A DNA stretch of 64,000 nucleotides from Actinoplanes aureus (GCF_015704865.1 NZ_JADQTO010000009.1:186001-250000); one strand, 5' to 3'. Positions 1 through 9,063 are shown, counted from the stretch's first letter. Translations and numbers: made by a program. Notes: generated by a model from the sequence alone, not told the origin.

Positions 1-1140
1 GCTCGCCAGGCAGCTGTTTGAGTACAGCTGGACTGTTCGTACGAACCGGCTTCGTTTACTCGAAGAAGCGGTGGCGGCAGGACGCCTGTCTCCGCTCATC
101 TCCACCCATGATGTCCGCAGCTTCGTGACCGTGCTCGACAGCTACCAATTCGCGCTGTATGAGGCGAGGCGACGGGACGAGGCTTTTGATGTGTGCGCGG
201 AGTTGGGCCAACTGGCTCGGCGGGCGGATGACGGTAGCCTGCCTGGACTCGCGGTGTGGGCGCGTTGTCTGGCTGAAGCCGGCCAGCATGCTGCGGCTGT
301 CGATATCTGCGCAGAGCTCATGGTTCCGGAGCACCCACCTGACGGCACCACCTGGAGCGGCCAGCTGTGGGACATCATTCGTTCGTCGCTCAGGCGGATG
401 CGGCCGGACGATCCGACCATGCCCACGCGGTCCTCGCTGACGCGATCGAGATCGACCGGGAGGTCATCGACCGCGGTGAGGGGCAGGAACGAGTGCTGCT
501 TCATCTGCTGGTGTATCAGGCGTGGATGCTGCGCGCCGACGGTTGTGAGTAGGCAGCAGCCGTCGTAGATCGGGACGCCCTTGCGGTGCTCGCCAGCATC
601 GTGCGGGAAGGCGGCGAGCGCAAGGTGTGGAGTTGCTACCAATCGTCCATGTGGAGCACGCTGCTGGCCGCATCGAGCGTCACGAGCGAGCGGGACGCCG
701 ACAGCCCGCTGCCGCCATTCGGCTGGAACATCACTAATTGGTCACCCGATCTGCGGGAAACGTACAGCGCTCGAACCGCTGCCATCGCCGAGTCGGCCGC
801 CGCGCTAACCAGCCAGTCGGAACTCGCATTGATCCGTCGCCAATTGGCGGTACGAACTGCGGTACGCGACGAGTGGCGCAGCGGCACCCGGTGGGCCCAG
901 CGATGCGCATCCGTGTTCGACGACAGCGTTGTTGCTGCCCGCGAATGTCACGACAGCGGCGACCCTGCTGGCGCGGCATTGCTGGCTCAGGCGCTGACCG
1001 ACCGAGCGGGCCTCGCCGCCGCCGACGGCCGCTTCGAAGCCGCCCTTGGTGACCTGACCGAAGCACTGCGAACGGGCACCGAACAACCGTCCGCCCACCG
1101 GAAGCAACCCGCGAACCGAAGGGGCTATCTCTTGACCTAA
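1..1140 (+). pseudogene. decayed TPR-like gene (left-truncated, frameshift plus in-frame stop)
   Basis: A helical, alanine-rich repeat protein can be read through this stretch only by combining two frames. Frame 2 is open from the window edge to about base 400 and reads as TPR-like helices (for example EARRRDEAFDVCAELGQLAR and AEAGQHAAAVDICAELM). The same style then continues in frame 1 (AHAVLADAIEIDREVIDR) from about base 390 until a TAG at 550-552. Coding character resumes at once in the same frame and runs to the TAA at 1138-1140, ending in another TPR-like segment (DGRFEAALGDLTEALRTG). So there is at least one frameshift near 385-410 and one nonsense codon. The true 5' end lies outside the window. 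The function of the intact ancestor cannot be named; TPR-like regulators and sensors are common in actinobacteria. A sequencing error could mimic one lesion, but two make decay more likely. Confidence 0.65.
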
Positions 1141-1423
1141 GCCAACCTTCCGGCCTCAACGCGACTGCCAGATAGGGATCACCAAACCGCTCGAACAAGG
1201 CGAGATCACACGCACGCACATCGGCAAAGTCGTGCGCCAGCCAGAAGCGAATGCGCTACCGAGCGTGACGTTGTGCCGGGATGCGCGCGCCGGTCCCGCA
1301 CCGGCAAAAAGCATATTATTCAGCGGGTTGGGACATTTGGAGGTGCCGCGTACCACCGGGCCGAGATGACTGTTACGCGATATCCATCGGCGGCCTTCAG
1401 CGGGATAACGCGACATCCCGAGG
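1141..1423. other. intergenic region, no gene seen
   Basis: This is 283 bases between the decayed TPR-like gene and the 3' end of the ketoacyl synthase gene. Its base use is less GC-biased than the neighbouring genes, with a short AT-rich patch near 1305-1320. No open frame here has actinobacterial codon bias, and no convincing terminator hairpin is visible. Confidence 0.5.
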
Positions 1424-2377
1424 TCAGGGCAATGTGACGACCTGCGCCGCGTACGAAAGGCCGGCACCGAAGCCCACGAGCAGCGCGGGACCCGTCGTGT
1501 CGGGCAGGGCTGCCATTGCCTGGGGAATGGAGGCCGCGCCGGTGTTGCCATTGGTGATGATGTCGGTGGCCACCCGGACGTGCGGGCCGAGCCCCAGGGC
1601 CTTGGCCGCAACCGAGGTGATGCGCAGATTAGCCTGGTGAGGAATGAAAGCCGCAAGGTCGGAGGCGGAAATGCCCGCCGCGTCGAGCGCGCGCCTGGCA
1701 ACGTCGGGAACGACGGAGGTCGCCCAGCGGAAGACCTCAGGGCCCACCATCCGCAGGATGCCCGCCTCGTCGTACCGCAGCACCTCGCTGCGGGAGCCGT
1801 CGGCGCCCCACACCACCGGGCCGATCTCGCACGTCTCCGCCGGACCGACGACCACCGCGCCCGCGCCGTCGCCGAAGAGGAACGCCGTGCCGCGGTCACG
1901 CTCGTCGATGATGTCGGTCATGCGCTCGGCGCCGACCAGGACCACATAGCCGGCCGCGCCACTGCGCACGAGTGCGTCGGCGGTCGCCAGTGCGTACGGG
2001 AAGCCCGCGCACGCCGCCCCCAGATCCATCGCGGCAGCCGCGGTGGCGCCCAGCGCGTCGGCCACCAGGGGTGCTGCGGTTGTCGCGCGACCACGGTGGG
2101 ACATCGTCGCCACCAGGACGGCCGAGACGTCGCGCGGATCGATGCCGGCGCCGGCAAGGGCCTTGGAGCCGGCCGCCGCGGCCATCGTGACCAGGTCCTC
2201 GTCGGGTGCGGCGCGCCGGCGCGACTCGATGCCGCAGCGGCGGCGGATCCACTCGTCGCTCGAGTCGATCAGCGCGGCGATCGTCTCGTTGCCCACCTCA
2301 GTCCGTGGGCGGTAGGAGGCGACGCTCAGGATGCGCGACCCGACGTGACCGGTGCGCTGCGGCGATGGGTTGACCAT
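1424..2377 (-). CDS. 3-oxoacyl-ACP synthase III (FabH/KAS III) family protein
   Basis: A 317-residue protein with the thiolase fold of KAS III enzymes, which condense an acyl-CoA starter with malonyl-ACP in fatty-acid or polyketide initiation. The catalytic Cys is C123 in DLGAACAGF, the His is H247 in FIPHQANLRI, and the Asn is N278 in NGNTGAASIP, so the Cys-His-Asn triad is intact. The length fits the family (about 310-340). It stands alone, without acpP, fabD or fabF beside it, which suggests a secondary or specialised starter-unit enzyme rather than the housekeeping fabH. The reading starts at an ATG at 2377. A TTAGAT box lies 7 bases upstream, so the mRNA may have almost no leader. The substrate cannot be read from the sequence. 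Confidence 0.85.
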   Translation of the reverse strand: MVNPSPQRTGHVGSRILSVASYRPRTEVGNETIAALIDSSDEWIRRRCGIESRRRAAPDEDLVTMAAAAGSKALAGAGIDPRDVSAVLVATMSHRGRATTAAPLVADALGATAAAAMDLGAACAGFPYALATADALVRSGAAGYVVLVGAERMTDIIDERDRGTAFLFGDGAGAVVVGPAETCEIGPVVWGADGSRSEVLRYDEAGILRMVGPEVFRWATSVVPDVARRALDAAGISASDLAAFIPHQANLRITSVAAKALGLGPHVRVATDIITNGNTGAASIPQAMAALPDTTGPALLVGFGAGLSYAAQVVTLP

Positions 2378-2534
2378 GAACAGGATCTAAGCATGCCCGA
2401 CTGGGTGCACTCTGAATGCTTTGTTCCTCGCCGGTAACCAAGCGTTCGAGCAAGCGCCTGGGAGTGGTACACGGCTGCAAACGAGGACGCTCAGGAGGGG
2501 CGGCCGTTGGTGGGACGATCGAGGCGGTTAGCGG

Positions 2535-3542
2535 CTACGACGTCATCCGGACGACGACCTTGCCCGCCTTGGCGCGTCCTTGCTCGACGTGGGCCAGGGC
2601 TTCGCGGGTCGACGCGAAGTCGAAGGCCCGGTCCACGACCGGGCGGATCGTCCCGGCGTCGAGCAGAGTGGTGAGCTGGCGGAGCTGGTCGCCGCTGGCC
2701 CTCATGAACAGGAACGAGTACCGGACGCGGTGGCGGCGGGCGCGTTGCCGGACCCGGAAACTCAACGCGGCGATCGCCAGCCGGATGAGCGGGTTGGCAC
2801 CGGCCTGCCTGGCGAAGGCAGGGTCGGGCGGTCCGGCGATGCTGATGACGATGCCGCCCGGCTTGAGCACCTGCAAAGACTTGTCGAGGGTGTCGCCGCC
2901 GACGGTGTCGAGCACGACGTCGTAGTCACGCAGGACCGTCTCGAACGCCTGCTTCGTGTAGTCGACGACGACGTCCGCGCCCAGGCCCTTCACCAGGTCG
3001 GTCTTCGCGCTGCTCGCGGTCGTGGTGACGTGAGCGCCGAGGTGTTTGGCCAGCTGGATGGCGATGGTGCCGACACCGCCGGCCCCGGCGTGGATGAGGA
3101 CCTTCTGGCCCGGCCGCAGGTTCGCCCGTTCGACCAGAGCCTGCCAGGCGGTCAAACCGACCAGGGGGATGGAGGCTGCCTCTTCCATCGTGAGGGTGAC
3201 CGGTTTGGCGGCCACGTCGTCCTGGTGCATCGCGATGAACTCGGCGAACGCGCCGATCCGGTTCTGGTCCGGGCGCGCGTAGACGTCGTCGCCGACGGCG
3301 AACCGGGTGACGCGGGAGCCGACGGCGGCGACGGTGCCGGCCAGGTCGTTACCGAGGACGAACGGCGCCCGGTACGGCAGGATCGCCTTGAGGTCCCCGG
3401 ACCGGATCTTGAGGTCGAGTGGGTTGACGCTCGCCGCGTGGATCCGGACCAGGACGTCGTCGTCGCCCACGGTCGGGTCCGGCATCTCGCGGGCCTGCAC
3501 AGTGTCGGCGTCGCCGTAGCGTTCGACCACAAATGCCTTCAT
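2535..3542 (-). CDS. NADP-dependent zinc-free alcohol dehydrogenase / quinone oxidoreductase
   Basis: A 335-residue medium-chain reductase. The N-terminal GroES-like domain starts MKAFVVERYGDADTV. It is followed by a Rossmann domain whose nucleotide loop reads HAGAGGVGTIAIQLAKHLG (about residues 145-165). The zinc-binding cysteines of classical alcohol dehydrogenases are absent, which fits quinone oxidoreductase/zeta-crystallin-like enzymes that reduce quinones or enones with NADPH. The start at 3542 is chosen because an AAGGAGACGACG Shine-Dalgarno stretch sits just before it; the open frame upstream lacks this support. The gene is divergent from an HxlR regulator. This arrangement is common for electrophile- or quinone-responsive oxidoreductases, and the regulator probably controls it. 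Confidence 0.88.
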   Translation of the reverse strand: MKAFVVERYGDADTVQAREMPDPTVGDDDVLVRIHAASVNPLDLKIRSGDLKAILPYRAPFVLGNDLAGTVAAVGSRVTRFAVGDDVYARPDQNRIGAFAEFIAMHQDDVAAKPVTLTMEEAASIPLVGLTAWQALVERANLRPGQKVLIHAGAGGVGTIAIQLAKHLGAHVTTTASSAKTDLVKGLGADVVVDYTKQAFETVLRDYDVVLDTVGGDTLDKSLQVLKPGGIVISIAGPPDPAFARQAGANPLIRLAIAALSFRVRQRARRHRVRYSFLFMRASGDQLRQLTTLLDAGTIRPVVDRAFDFASTREALAHVEQGRAKAGKVVVRMTS

Positions 3543-3686
3543 CGTCGTCTCCTTCTCGGTCTCTGCCCGTCTCGTCGGCGCGCAGATCACTGATCGATCG
3601 GCCGTGCCCGGCGGCACCTTGTTGTATCGGCGACCGCCGGGTCGACCTGAGTACAAGAAAGTAAACCTAGCGGGTAGGATGTGCCT
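3543..3686. promoter_or_regulatory. divergent promoter region, oxidoreductase / HxlR regulator
   Basis: This 144-base gap separates two divergent genes. On the + strand TAGGAT (3675-3680) lies exactly 6 bases before the ATG at 3687, the geometry of a -10 box of a leaderless mRNA. Imperfect half-sites CTTGT (about 3628) and ACAAG (about 3653) face each other and could be part of an operator, but the symmetry is weak. Confidence 0.45.
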
Positions 3687-4184
3687 ATGGCCCCGATCAC
3701 CGACCTGCGCCTCGACCGGGACACCACCAACTGCTCGATCGCCCGAACCCTCGAAGTCGTGGGCGAGAAGTGGACCCTGCTGGTCCTGCGGGAGATCTGG
3801 TACGGCGTGTCCCGCTTCAGCGACCTGCACAAGATGCTGGGATGCCCCCGCAACCTGCTCGCCGAGCGCCTACGCAAGCTCGTCGAACACGGCATCCTCG
3901 CCACCGAGACCTACCAGGAGGACGGCGCCCGCAGCCGATCCCGATACGTCGTCACCGCCAAAGGCAACGACCTGGCCCCCGCCGTACTAGGACTGCTGCA
4001 ATGGGGTGACAAGTACCGCGCCGACCCGGCCGGGCCGGCGGTCATCAACCACCACCGCGATTGCGGCGCCCCACTCACCGTCCAAGTCCGCTGCGCGCGC
4101 GATCACCACGTTCCGGCAGCCGAGGTCGAAGTCGGCCCAGGACCGGGCTTCCGGACGAAAGCAGCCCCCGAACGCGCAACCTGA
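3687..4184 (+). CDS. HxlR-family winged-helix transcriptional regulator
   Basis: A 165-residue protein whose first ~110 residues carry the HxlR winged helix (ARTLEVVGEKWTLLVLREI, then FSDLHKMLGCPRNLLAERL and the wing). A conserved Cys (C16, in TTNCSIART) sits before helix 1; in redox-sensing members of this family (for example YodB, HypR and QorR types) this residue senses quinones or hypochlorite. The C-terminal part is longer than usual and adds a Cys pair (HRDCG and VRCARDH) that might bind metal or form a disulfide. The ATG at 3687 is preferred over the GTG at 3681 because it lies 6 bases after a TAGGAT -10 box. It is divergent from the quinone oxidoreductase and probably represses both genes. 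Confidence 0.87.
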   Translation: MAPITDLRLDRDTTNCSIARTLEVVGEKWTLLVLREIWYGVSRFSDLHKMLGCPRNLLAERLRKLVEHGILATETYQEDGARSRSRYVVTAKGNDLAPAVLGLLQWGDKYRADPAGPAVINHHRDCGAPLTVQVRCARDHHVPAAEVEVGPGPGFRTKAAPERAT

Positions 4185-4372
4185 TCGCCCACGTCTTCAA
4201 CCGCACAACCCGCGCTCGTGATCGCTCCTGCCGGGTTGGTTTACCCGGCCACGGCGAGCGCGAGGTGCCCCGCTTGTGCACAATGAGCCGCACGAGGGTG
4301 GAAGCAGCCAAGGACTAATCCATCGGTTCCGCACGCACTCAATTCGGCAGTTCAGCCCGTCGGTTCGCCGGC

Positions 4373-4843
4373 TCAGCGCCCATGGTCAGCTGTCTCGGCC
4401 AGGCGCTTGATGTGTGCCGCGCGCTCTACCAAGAGGCGCCTCAGGTGCGGAGCGAGCAGCATCCGGGTAGCCACCGCACCCAACGGCCCCAAAGGTGCGC
4501 GGATCGTCATGCGATCAATCATCCGGGTCCGTATGTCCCCGAGGTCCTCGAAGTAGTGCTCGTGACGCAATGCGCGGAAGGGACCGCGCGTTTGTTCGTC
4601 AACGAAGTGATACGGACGGTTGTAGGCGGTGATCCGGCTGGTCATGTTCCAGCGCCGGCCGAAATGCCGAGCGCCGAATGTCACTTCGTCGCCGAGCCCA
4701 AGCTGGCGGCGGCCAGTGGTTGTCGTTGCGGTCTCCCGGCTCTTGGCCAAGGACTCGGCGTGAACGTCTATGTCCAGTTCCAGGTCGAAGACCGTCGCCG
4801 CAGCGGCGTTGATTACGGATACGACTTCGATCAGGGCTGACAC
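4373..4843 (-). CDS. SRPBCC-fold (polyketide cyclase/START-like) protein
   Basis: A 156-residue protein with the SRPBCC pattern: an N-terminal strand with INAAAATVFDLELDIDVHAES, a central ITAYNRPYHFVDEQTRGPF strand pair, a conserved HEHYFEDLGDIRTRMIDRMT region, and a long C-terminal helix (LLVERAAHIKRLAE). Proteins of this fold bind hydrophobic ligands in a deep pocket and act as cyclases, lipid-transfer proteins or stress proteins; nothing here selects one role. The start is a GTG at 4843. TAGGCT lies exactly 6 bases upstream (4850-4855 on the other strand), so the transcript is probably leaderless. The gene is a single unit between the HxlR gene and the exporter. Confidence 0.75.
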   Translation of the reverse strand: MSALIEVVSVINAAAATVFDLELDIDVHAESLAKSRETATTTTGRRQLGLGDEVTFGARHFGRRWNMTSRITAYNRPYHFVDEQTRGPFRALRHEHYFEDLGDIRTRMIDRMTIRAPLGPLGAVATRMLLAPHLRRLLVERAAHIKRLAETADHGR

Positions 4844-5123
4844 GCTGCCAGCCTAATATCAGTACGCCCAGTCCTTGAGGCCGTTGCAACGCACTCTTCT
4901 CGGCAGTTGAGGACGCCGATGACCTGCACTATCCCGCTATTGCTCCCGAAACGGCTGTTCGCTGTTCAAGGGCGCACGGGACATGAGCCAGGGCCCGGGG
5001 CCCCGCTCAGTCGGCCCTGTCGATCGGAGGCGTTTCGAGGGCGGGCTCCTCGGCCAGCTCGCGCTCTCGGAGCGGATCGTATCTTGGAGACGTAAAGAGG
5101 CTTCGATTTCATGGATTCCGCCG

Positions 5124-6350
5124 ATGGGGTCATCGGTGATCTGGCTGCGCTCGAGTAAGCGGGCGGCGCCGGGTCCAGTCTTCTTCGTCCTGCTGACGGC
5201 GATGTCGGTGCTTCCGGTGAACATCTATCTGCCGGCAATGCCCGAAATCGCTGACACGTACGGGGCGCGCTTCGCCCTGGTCAACCTCTCGATCGCTGGA
5301 TATGCCGTTGCCACGGCGTTCACGGAGGTGGTCGCCGGCGCCGTGTCCGATCGTTACGGACGCCGGCCGGTGGTCATGATGTCGGTCTCGATCTTTGTTG
5401 TCGCGTCTGTTGGGTGCGCTCTGGCCCCGACCGTGGAGTTCTTCCTGGTGTGCCGCATGTTCCAGGCGGCGATCGCCGCGTGTTTCTCCGTGGCGATGGT
5501 CGCTATCAGGGAGACGTCGAGCGGGCGCGACGCGGTCAGGAGGATCGGCTTCGCGGGCATGGGTTGGGCGCTTGCTCCCACGTTCGGGCCCACCCTTGGC
5601 GGGGTCGTGAATGAGTTCTTCGGGTGGCGGGCAATCTTCATCGTGCTCGCCGTCCTGGGCGTAGTCGTTCTCGGTCTGTCGATGCGGCGGTTCAGCGAGA
5701 CGGCGCACCGCTCTGGCGATCCGGAGGGAGGCCTCTTTGTCTCGTACCGGCGGATAACGGGCTCGCCCAGGTTCTGGGCGTACACCCTGTGCATGGCTTG
5801 CTCGACGGGGACGCTTTACGTCTTCCTGGGCGGAGTACCCATCGTCATGAGCGATCGCCTCGGCGGCTCGAGTGCTGCGCTGGGTCTTGCTATGGCGGTG
5901 GCGCCCGGCGGTTTCGTGCTGGGCAGCTACCTCACGGGCATCGTTGCCTCCCGACTTTTCAGGAGCCGCGCACTCGTCGCGGCGCGCCTGCTGACCTGCG
6001 CAGGCCTGTCGGTCGGTCTCCTACTTGCGACGCTGCGCGACCTTGGCCCCGTCGTGTTCTTCGTCGTCTGCGCATTCGTCGGAATCGGAAACGGCCTGAC
6101 TACCCCCGTCGTGAACCTGGGGGTGATGTCCGAGCATCCGAGCCTGGCCGGAACCGCGACGGGCCTGTCCGCCGCGACGGCGATCGGGGGCGGCGCTCTG
6201 CTTTCCTTCGTCGCGGGTGTCGCCCTTGGCGCCTCGGGCTCACCCAGGATGCTGCTGACCCTGTTGCTGGCCTCGGCGTCGCTCGCTCTGGTGGCGGCGT
6301 TGTGGGCGGCCACGACCGACAGGGCCGACATGAGCGGCAGCGGACCATAG
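5124..6350 (+). CDS. MFS exporter, Bcr/CflA drug-resistance type
   Basis: A 12-helix major facilitator of about 408 residues. The signature of the Bcr/CflA group is present: helix 1 with LPVNIYLPAMPEIA, the A-loop motif GAVSDRYGRRPVVM after helix 2, and helix 5 with the antiporter-like segment LAPTFGPTLGGVVNEFFGWR. Such proteins export small drugs or dipeptides with the proton gradient. The start is uncertain. ATG 5124 is followed by a short hydrophilic stretch and then helix 1, but no good ribosome site precedes it; GTG 5136 is an alternative. A 15-codon open frame (5111-5158) overlaps the start in another frame and has the better-placed purine stretch (AAAGAGG), so a leader peptide is conceivable but unproven. 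Confidence 0.82.
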   Translation: MGSSVIWLRSSKRAAPGPVFFVLLTAMSVLPVNIYLPAMPEIADTYGARFALVNLSIAGYAVATAFTEVVAGAVSDRYGRRPVVMMSVSIFVVASVGCALAPTVEFFLVCRMFQAAIAACFSVAMVAIRETSSGRDAVRRIGFAGMGWALAPTFGPTLGGVVNEFFGWRAIFIVLAVLGVVVLGLSMRRFSETAHRSGDPEGGLFVSYRRITGSPRFWAYTLCMACSTGTLYVFLGGVPIVMSDRLGGSSAALGLAMAVAPGGFVLGSYLTGIVASRLFRSRALVAARLLTCAGLSVGLLLATLRDLGPVVFFVVCAFVGIGNGLTTPVVNLGVMSEHPSLAGTATGLSAATAIGGGALLSFVAGVALGASGSPRMLLTLLLASASLALVAALWAATTDRADMSGSGP

Positions 6351-6416
6351 ACCCGCGCGACCAGCACCTCGCCAGCGCGTGCACCGAAACCACGCCGAGC
6401 TGGTTGAACGGCAGGC

Positions 6417-7562
6417 TCAGCCTCGCAGCAGGGCGTTGAGCCGGGCGGCCTGGCGGGTCAGATGGTTGCGTTCCGGGAGGCTCGGCGCCGACCGGGCGGC
6501 CTCGGCGTAGAGCCGTGCCGCGGTCACCGGGTCACCGTCGCGCTCGTGCAGGTACGCCGCCACCGCGGCGTACCTGGGCAGGCCGGGGTCGAGCTCGTCC
6601 AGGGCGGCCAGGCCGGCCCGCGGACCGTCCGCCTCGCCGACCGCGACCGCCCGGTTCAGACGGACCACCGGGCTGCCGGTGAGGCGCACCAGTTCGTCGT
6701 ACCACTCGACGATCTGCACCCAGTCGGTCTCCTCGGCCGCCTGGGCGTCGGCGTGCAGCGCGGCGATGGCGGCCTGGGCCTGGAACTCGCCCAGCCGGTC
6801 GCGGGCCAGGGCGGCCTGGAGCACGTCGACGCCCTCGGCGATCAGGCGGGTGTCCCAGAGGCCGCGGTCCTGCTCGGCGAGCGGCACGAGACTCCCGTCC
6901 GGGCGGGTCCGGGCCGCGCGCCGTGCGTGGTGCAGCAGCATGAGCGCGAGCAGGCCCGCCACCTCCTCGTCCCTGGTCATGGCCGCCAGCTGGCGAGTGA
7001 GCCGGATCGCCTCGCCGGCGAGGTCGACGTCGCCGGAGTAGCCCTCGTTGAAGACCAGGTAGAGCACGCGCAGCACGGTGCCGACGTCACCGAGCTGGTC
7101 GAGCCGGACCCCGGTGACCGTCCGCTTGGCCCGGCTGATCCGCTGGGCCATGGTCGCCTCCGGCACGAGGTAGGCCCGCGCGATCTGCCGGGTGGTCAGA
7201 CCACCGACCGCGCGCAGCGTCAGCGCCACGGCCGAGGCCGGCGTCAGGGACGGGTGCGCGCACAGGAAGTACAGCCGGAGCGTGTCGTCCACCGTCTCAC
7301 ACGGACCCGGCACCGGCTCGGCCTCGACGAGCTCCTCACGGCGCCGACGGGAGCTCTCGGCGCGGGTCGCGTCGAGGAATTTGCGCCAGGCCACCGCGAC
7401 CAGCCAGCCCTTGGCGTCCCGTGGCTGGTCGTCCGGCCACACCCGTACCGCCTCGACCAGGGCGTCCTGCACGGCATCCTCGGCCGCCGCGAAGTCAGCT
7501 CCGCGACGGACGAGGATCCCGATCACCGTGGGGGTGAGAGACCTCAGCAGGGCCTCATCCAC
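6417..7562 (-). CDS. ECF sigma factor, ECF42 type with C-terminal TPR-like extension
   Basis: A 381-residue extracytoplasmic-function sigma factor. Region 2 is the N-terminal part (AEDAVQDALVEAVRVWP), region 4 is around 120-165 (LTLRAVGGLTTRQIARAYLV, then ATMAQRISRAKR). A ~200-residue helical C-terminal extension follows (DUF6596/TPR-like, with YLVFNEGYSGDVDLAGEAIR and LNRAVAVGEADGPRAGL). Region 2, region 4 and this tail define the ECF42 group. No anti-sigma factor gene lies beside it; in this group the tail itself is thought to control activity. Just upstream in the same transcript (6-base gap) is a YCII/DGPF protein, the standard partner of ECF42 factors. The start is a GTG at 7562. Confidence 0.9.
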   Translation of the reverse strand: MDEALLRSLTPTVIGILVRRGADFAAAEDAVQDALVEAVRVWPDDQPRDAKGWLVAVAWRKFLDATRAESSRRRREELVEAEPVPGPCETVDDTLRLYFLCAHPSLTPASAVALTLRAVGGLTTRQIARAYLVPEATMAQRISRAKRTVTGVRLDQLGDVGTVLRVLYLVFNEGYSGDVDLAGEAIRLTRQLAAMTRDEEVAGLLALMLLHHARRAARTRPDGSLVPLAEQDRGLWDTRLIAEGVDVLQAALARDRLGEFQAQAAIAALHADAQAAEETDWVQIVEWYDELVRLTGSPVVRLNRAVAVGEADGPRAGLAALDELDPGLPRYAAVAAYLHERDGDPVTAARLYAEAARSAPSLPERNHLTRQAARLNALLRG

Positions 7563-7568
7563 TGAACG

Positions 7569-7976
7569 TCACTCCGTGATGGTCGACGGCTCGGTCAGGA
7601 ACGGGCGCAGCTCGAGCCACTCGTGGATCGGCTTGCCACCGGCGCCCGGTGCCGCGGACAGCTCGCCGGCCACCTCGAGCGCCCGCTCGTAGCTGTCCAC
7701 GTCGATCACCATCCAGCCGGCGATCAGGTCCTTGGTCTCCGCGAACGGCCCGTCGGTGACCGGCGGGCGGCCCTCACCGTCGGAGCGGACGAAGGTTCCG
7801 TCCGGAGCGAGCGCCTGACCCTCGATGAACTCGCCGGTGCTCTCCAACCGGGCGGCCCAGTCCCGCATGTACTGCACGTGGGCGGTGACCTCGTCCGGCG
7901 TCCACTTCTCCATCGGCACGTCGTTGACCGCCGCCGGGGCGCCGCGGTAGTGCTTGAGCAGCAGGTACTTGGCCAT
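7569..7976 (-). CDS. YCII-related (DGPF) protein, partner of ECF42 sigma factor
   Basis: A 135-residue alpha/beta ferredoxin-like protein with the diagnostic DGPFAETKD motif (about residues 85-93), preceded by MAKYLLLKHYRGAP and followed by GWMVIDVDSYERALEVA. DGPF proteins occur almost always next to ECF42 sigma factors, whose regulon usually includes them; their biochemical role is unsettled. Two ATGs stand in tandem (7979 and 7976). The second is chosen because it is 6 bases from GAGGAG, the first only 3. The sigma factor gene follows after 6 bases, so the two are co-transcribed. Confidence 0.88.
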   Translation of the reverse strand: MAKYLLLKHYRGAPAAVNDVPMEKWTPDEVTAHVQYMRDWAARLESTGEFIEGQALAPDGTFVRSDGEGRPPVTDGPFAETKDLIAGWMVIDVDSYERALEVAGELSAAPGAGGKPIHEWLELRPFLTEPSTITE

Positions 7977-8077
7977 CATGTTCTCCTCAGTGCGGTACGG
8001 CGCTCGATCTCGCCGTGTTCGCATCGGGGACGGAGCCGTGCCCGGGTTCTCGACATCGGTCGAGAACTTTCTTGCGG

Positions 8078-8767
8078 CTATTTTGTCAGCACGCGGAACT
8101 CGTTGCCCTCCGGGTCGATCAGCTCCACGTGGCCGGCCTCGGTGCTGGTCAGCGTCGCGCCCAGCGAGATCAGCCGATCGATCTCGCCGGCCGGAACCAG
8201 ATCGAGGAACAGCCGGTTCCGCCCGGTCTTGGCCCGGTCGGGCGGCCCACCCCAGGTGATCTTCATACCGCCGTGCGGCGACTGGATCGCGGTCTCCTGG
8301 TCCTGGTCCCAGACCAGCGGCCACCCGAGCGCGGCACTCCAGAAATACCCGACCTCCGGCGAGCCGTCGCAGGACAGCGCCCCGACGAACCCGCAGCCGG
8401 CCAGGAACTTGTTGCCCGCTTCGATGACGCAGAACTCGTTGCCCTCCGGGTCGGCGAGCACCACGTGCTCCTCCTCCGGAAGCTGCCCGACGTCGATGTG
8501 CCGGGCGCCGGCGTCGAGTGCCCGCGCGACGGTCCGCTGCTGCTCCTCCGGCGAAGGGCTGGTCAGGTCGAAGTGCATCCGATTCGGCCCGGTCTTCGGC
8601 TCGTCGACCGGCAGGAACCGGAGTCTGATCACGGCGTCGTCGCCGGGCAGCAGCGCGACGCCACCGGGCTCGTCGGCCGTGTCCCGGCCCAGGACGGCGG
8701 CCCAGAACCGCGCGAGGGCCAGCGGTTCAGCGGCGCCGAAGCAGATCGCATCGAGTCGAGACGTCAT
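8078..8767 (-). CDS. double-domain VOC (glyoxalase/bleomycin-resistance fold) protein
   Basis: A 229-residue protein made of two tandem VOC modules. Each has the betaalphabetabetabeta pattern ending in a DPEGNEF motif: VVLADPEGNEFCVIE near residue 115 and VELIDPEGNEFRVLTK at the C terminus. The repeats suggest internal duplication and one complete active-site barrel in a single chain. VOC proteins include glyoxalases, dioxygenases and antibiotic-binding proteins; the 'Glyoxalase_6-like' sequence style here does not reveal the ligand. The start is ATG 8767, because MTSRLDAICFG begins the first strand and a TAGCGT box sits 7 bases before it, suggesting a leaderless mRNA. Open frame further upstream lacks codon bias. 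Confidence 0.82.
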   Translation of the reverse strand: MTSRLDAICFGAAEPLALARFWAAVLGRDTADEPGGVALLPGDDAVIRLRFLPVDEPKTGPNRMHFDLTSPSPEEQQRTVARALDAGARHIDVGQLPEEEHVVLADPEGNEFCVIEAGNKFLAGCGFVGALSCDGSPEVGYFWSAALGWPLVWDQDQETAIQSPHGGMKITWGGPPDRAKTGRNRLFLDLVPAGEIDRLISLGATLTSTEAGHVELIDPEGNEFRVLTK

Positions 8768-8932
8768 CGCCCGGACGCTAGGCGAAACCGCGCTCCTCCG
8801 CATCCGAGTTGTCAACGGCAGAGGCCGGAACTCGTCCTCCTCGGACCGATCCCCGCTCGCCCCTCCCTGGCACGACGGAACCACCGGCCGGCGAGGTTGC
8901 CTCAGGTAGCGCTCGGTGCCGGCCGCTGCTTT

Positions 8933-9052
8933 CCGGCCACGCTTCTGCGGGGTACGCGTGACCGGCCGTCCCGCCGAAGCCGGCGCCGTCCCCGCTCTCC
9001 CAGCGCGAGCCCGCTGCCGGGCGCGGCCCCAGCGCGGCCGCCGGGAAACAGA
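8933..9052 (-). repeat. dispersed ~120-bp repeat, copy A
   Basis: First of five related copies in this window. Read on the minus strand it starts with the core TTTCCCGGCGG, has the middle block GGCTTCGGCGG and ends with ACGCGTACC followed by GAAGCGTG. By eye about 85 percent of positions match copy D. It begins 12 bases after the stop codon of the STAS gene and lies upstream of the VOC gene. Confidence 0.8.
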
Positions 9053-9063
9053 TCGTGGATGCG

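Noticed and set aside
5111..5158. 15-codon leader peptide before the Bcr-type exporter
   Set aside because: It has a plausible ribosome site and overlaps the exporter start, but there is no regulatory amino-acid pattern or attenuator hairpin, so the evidence is too thin for a feature.
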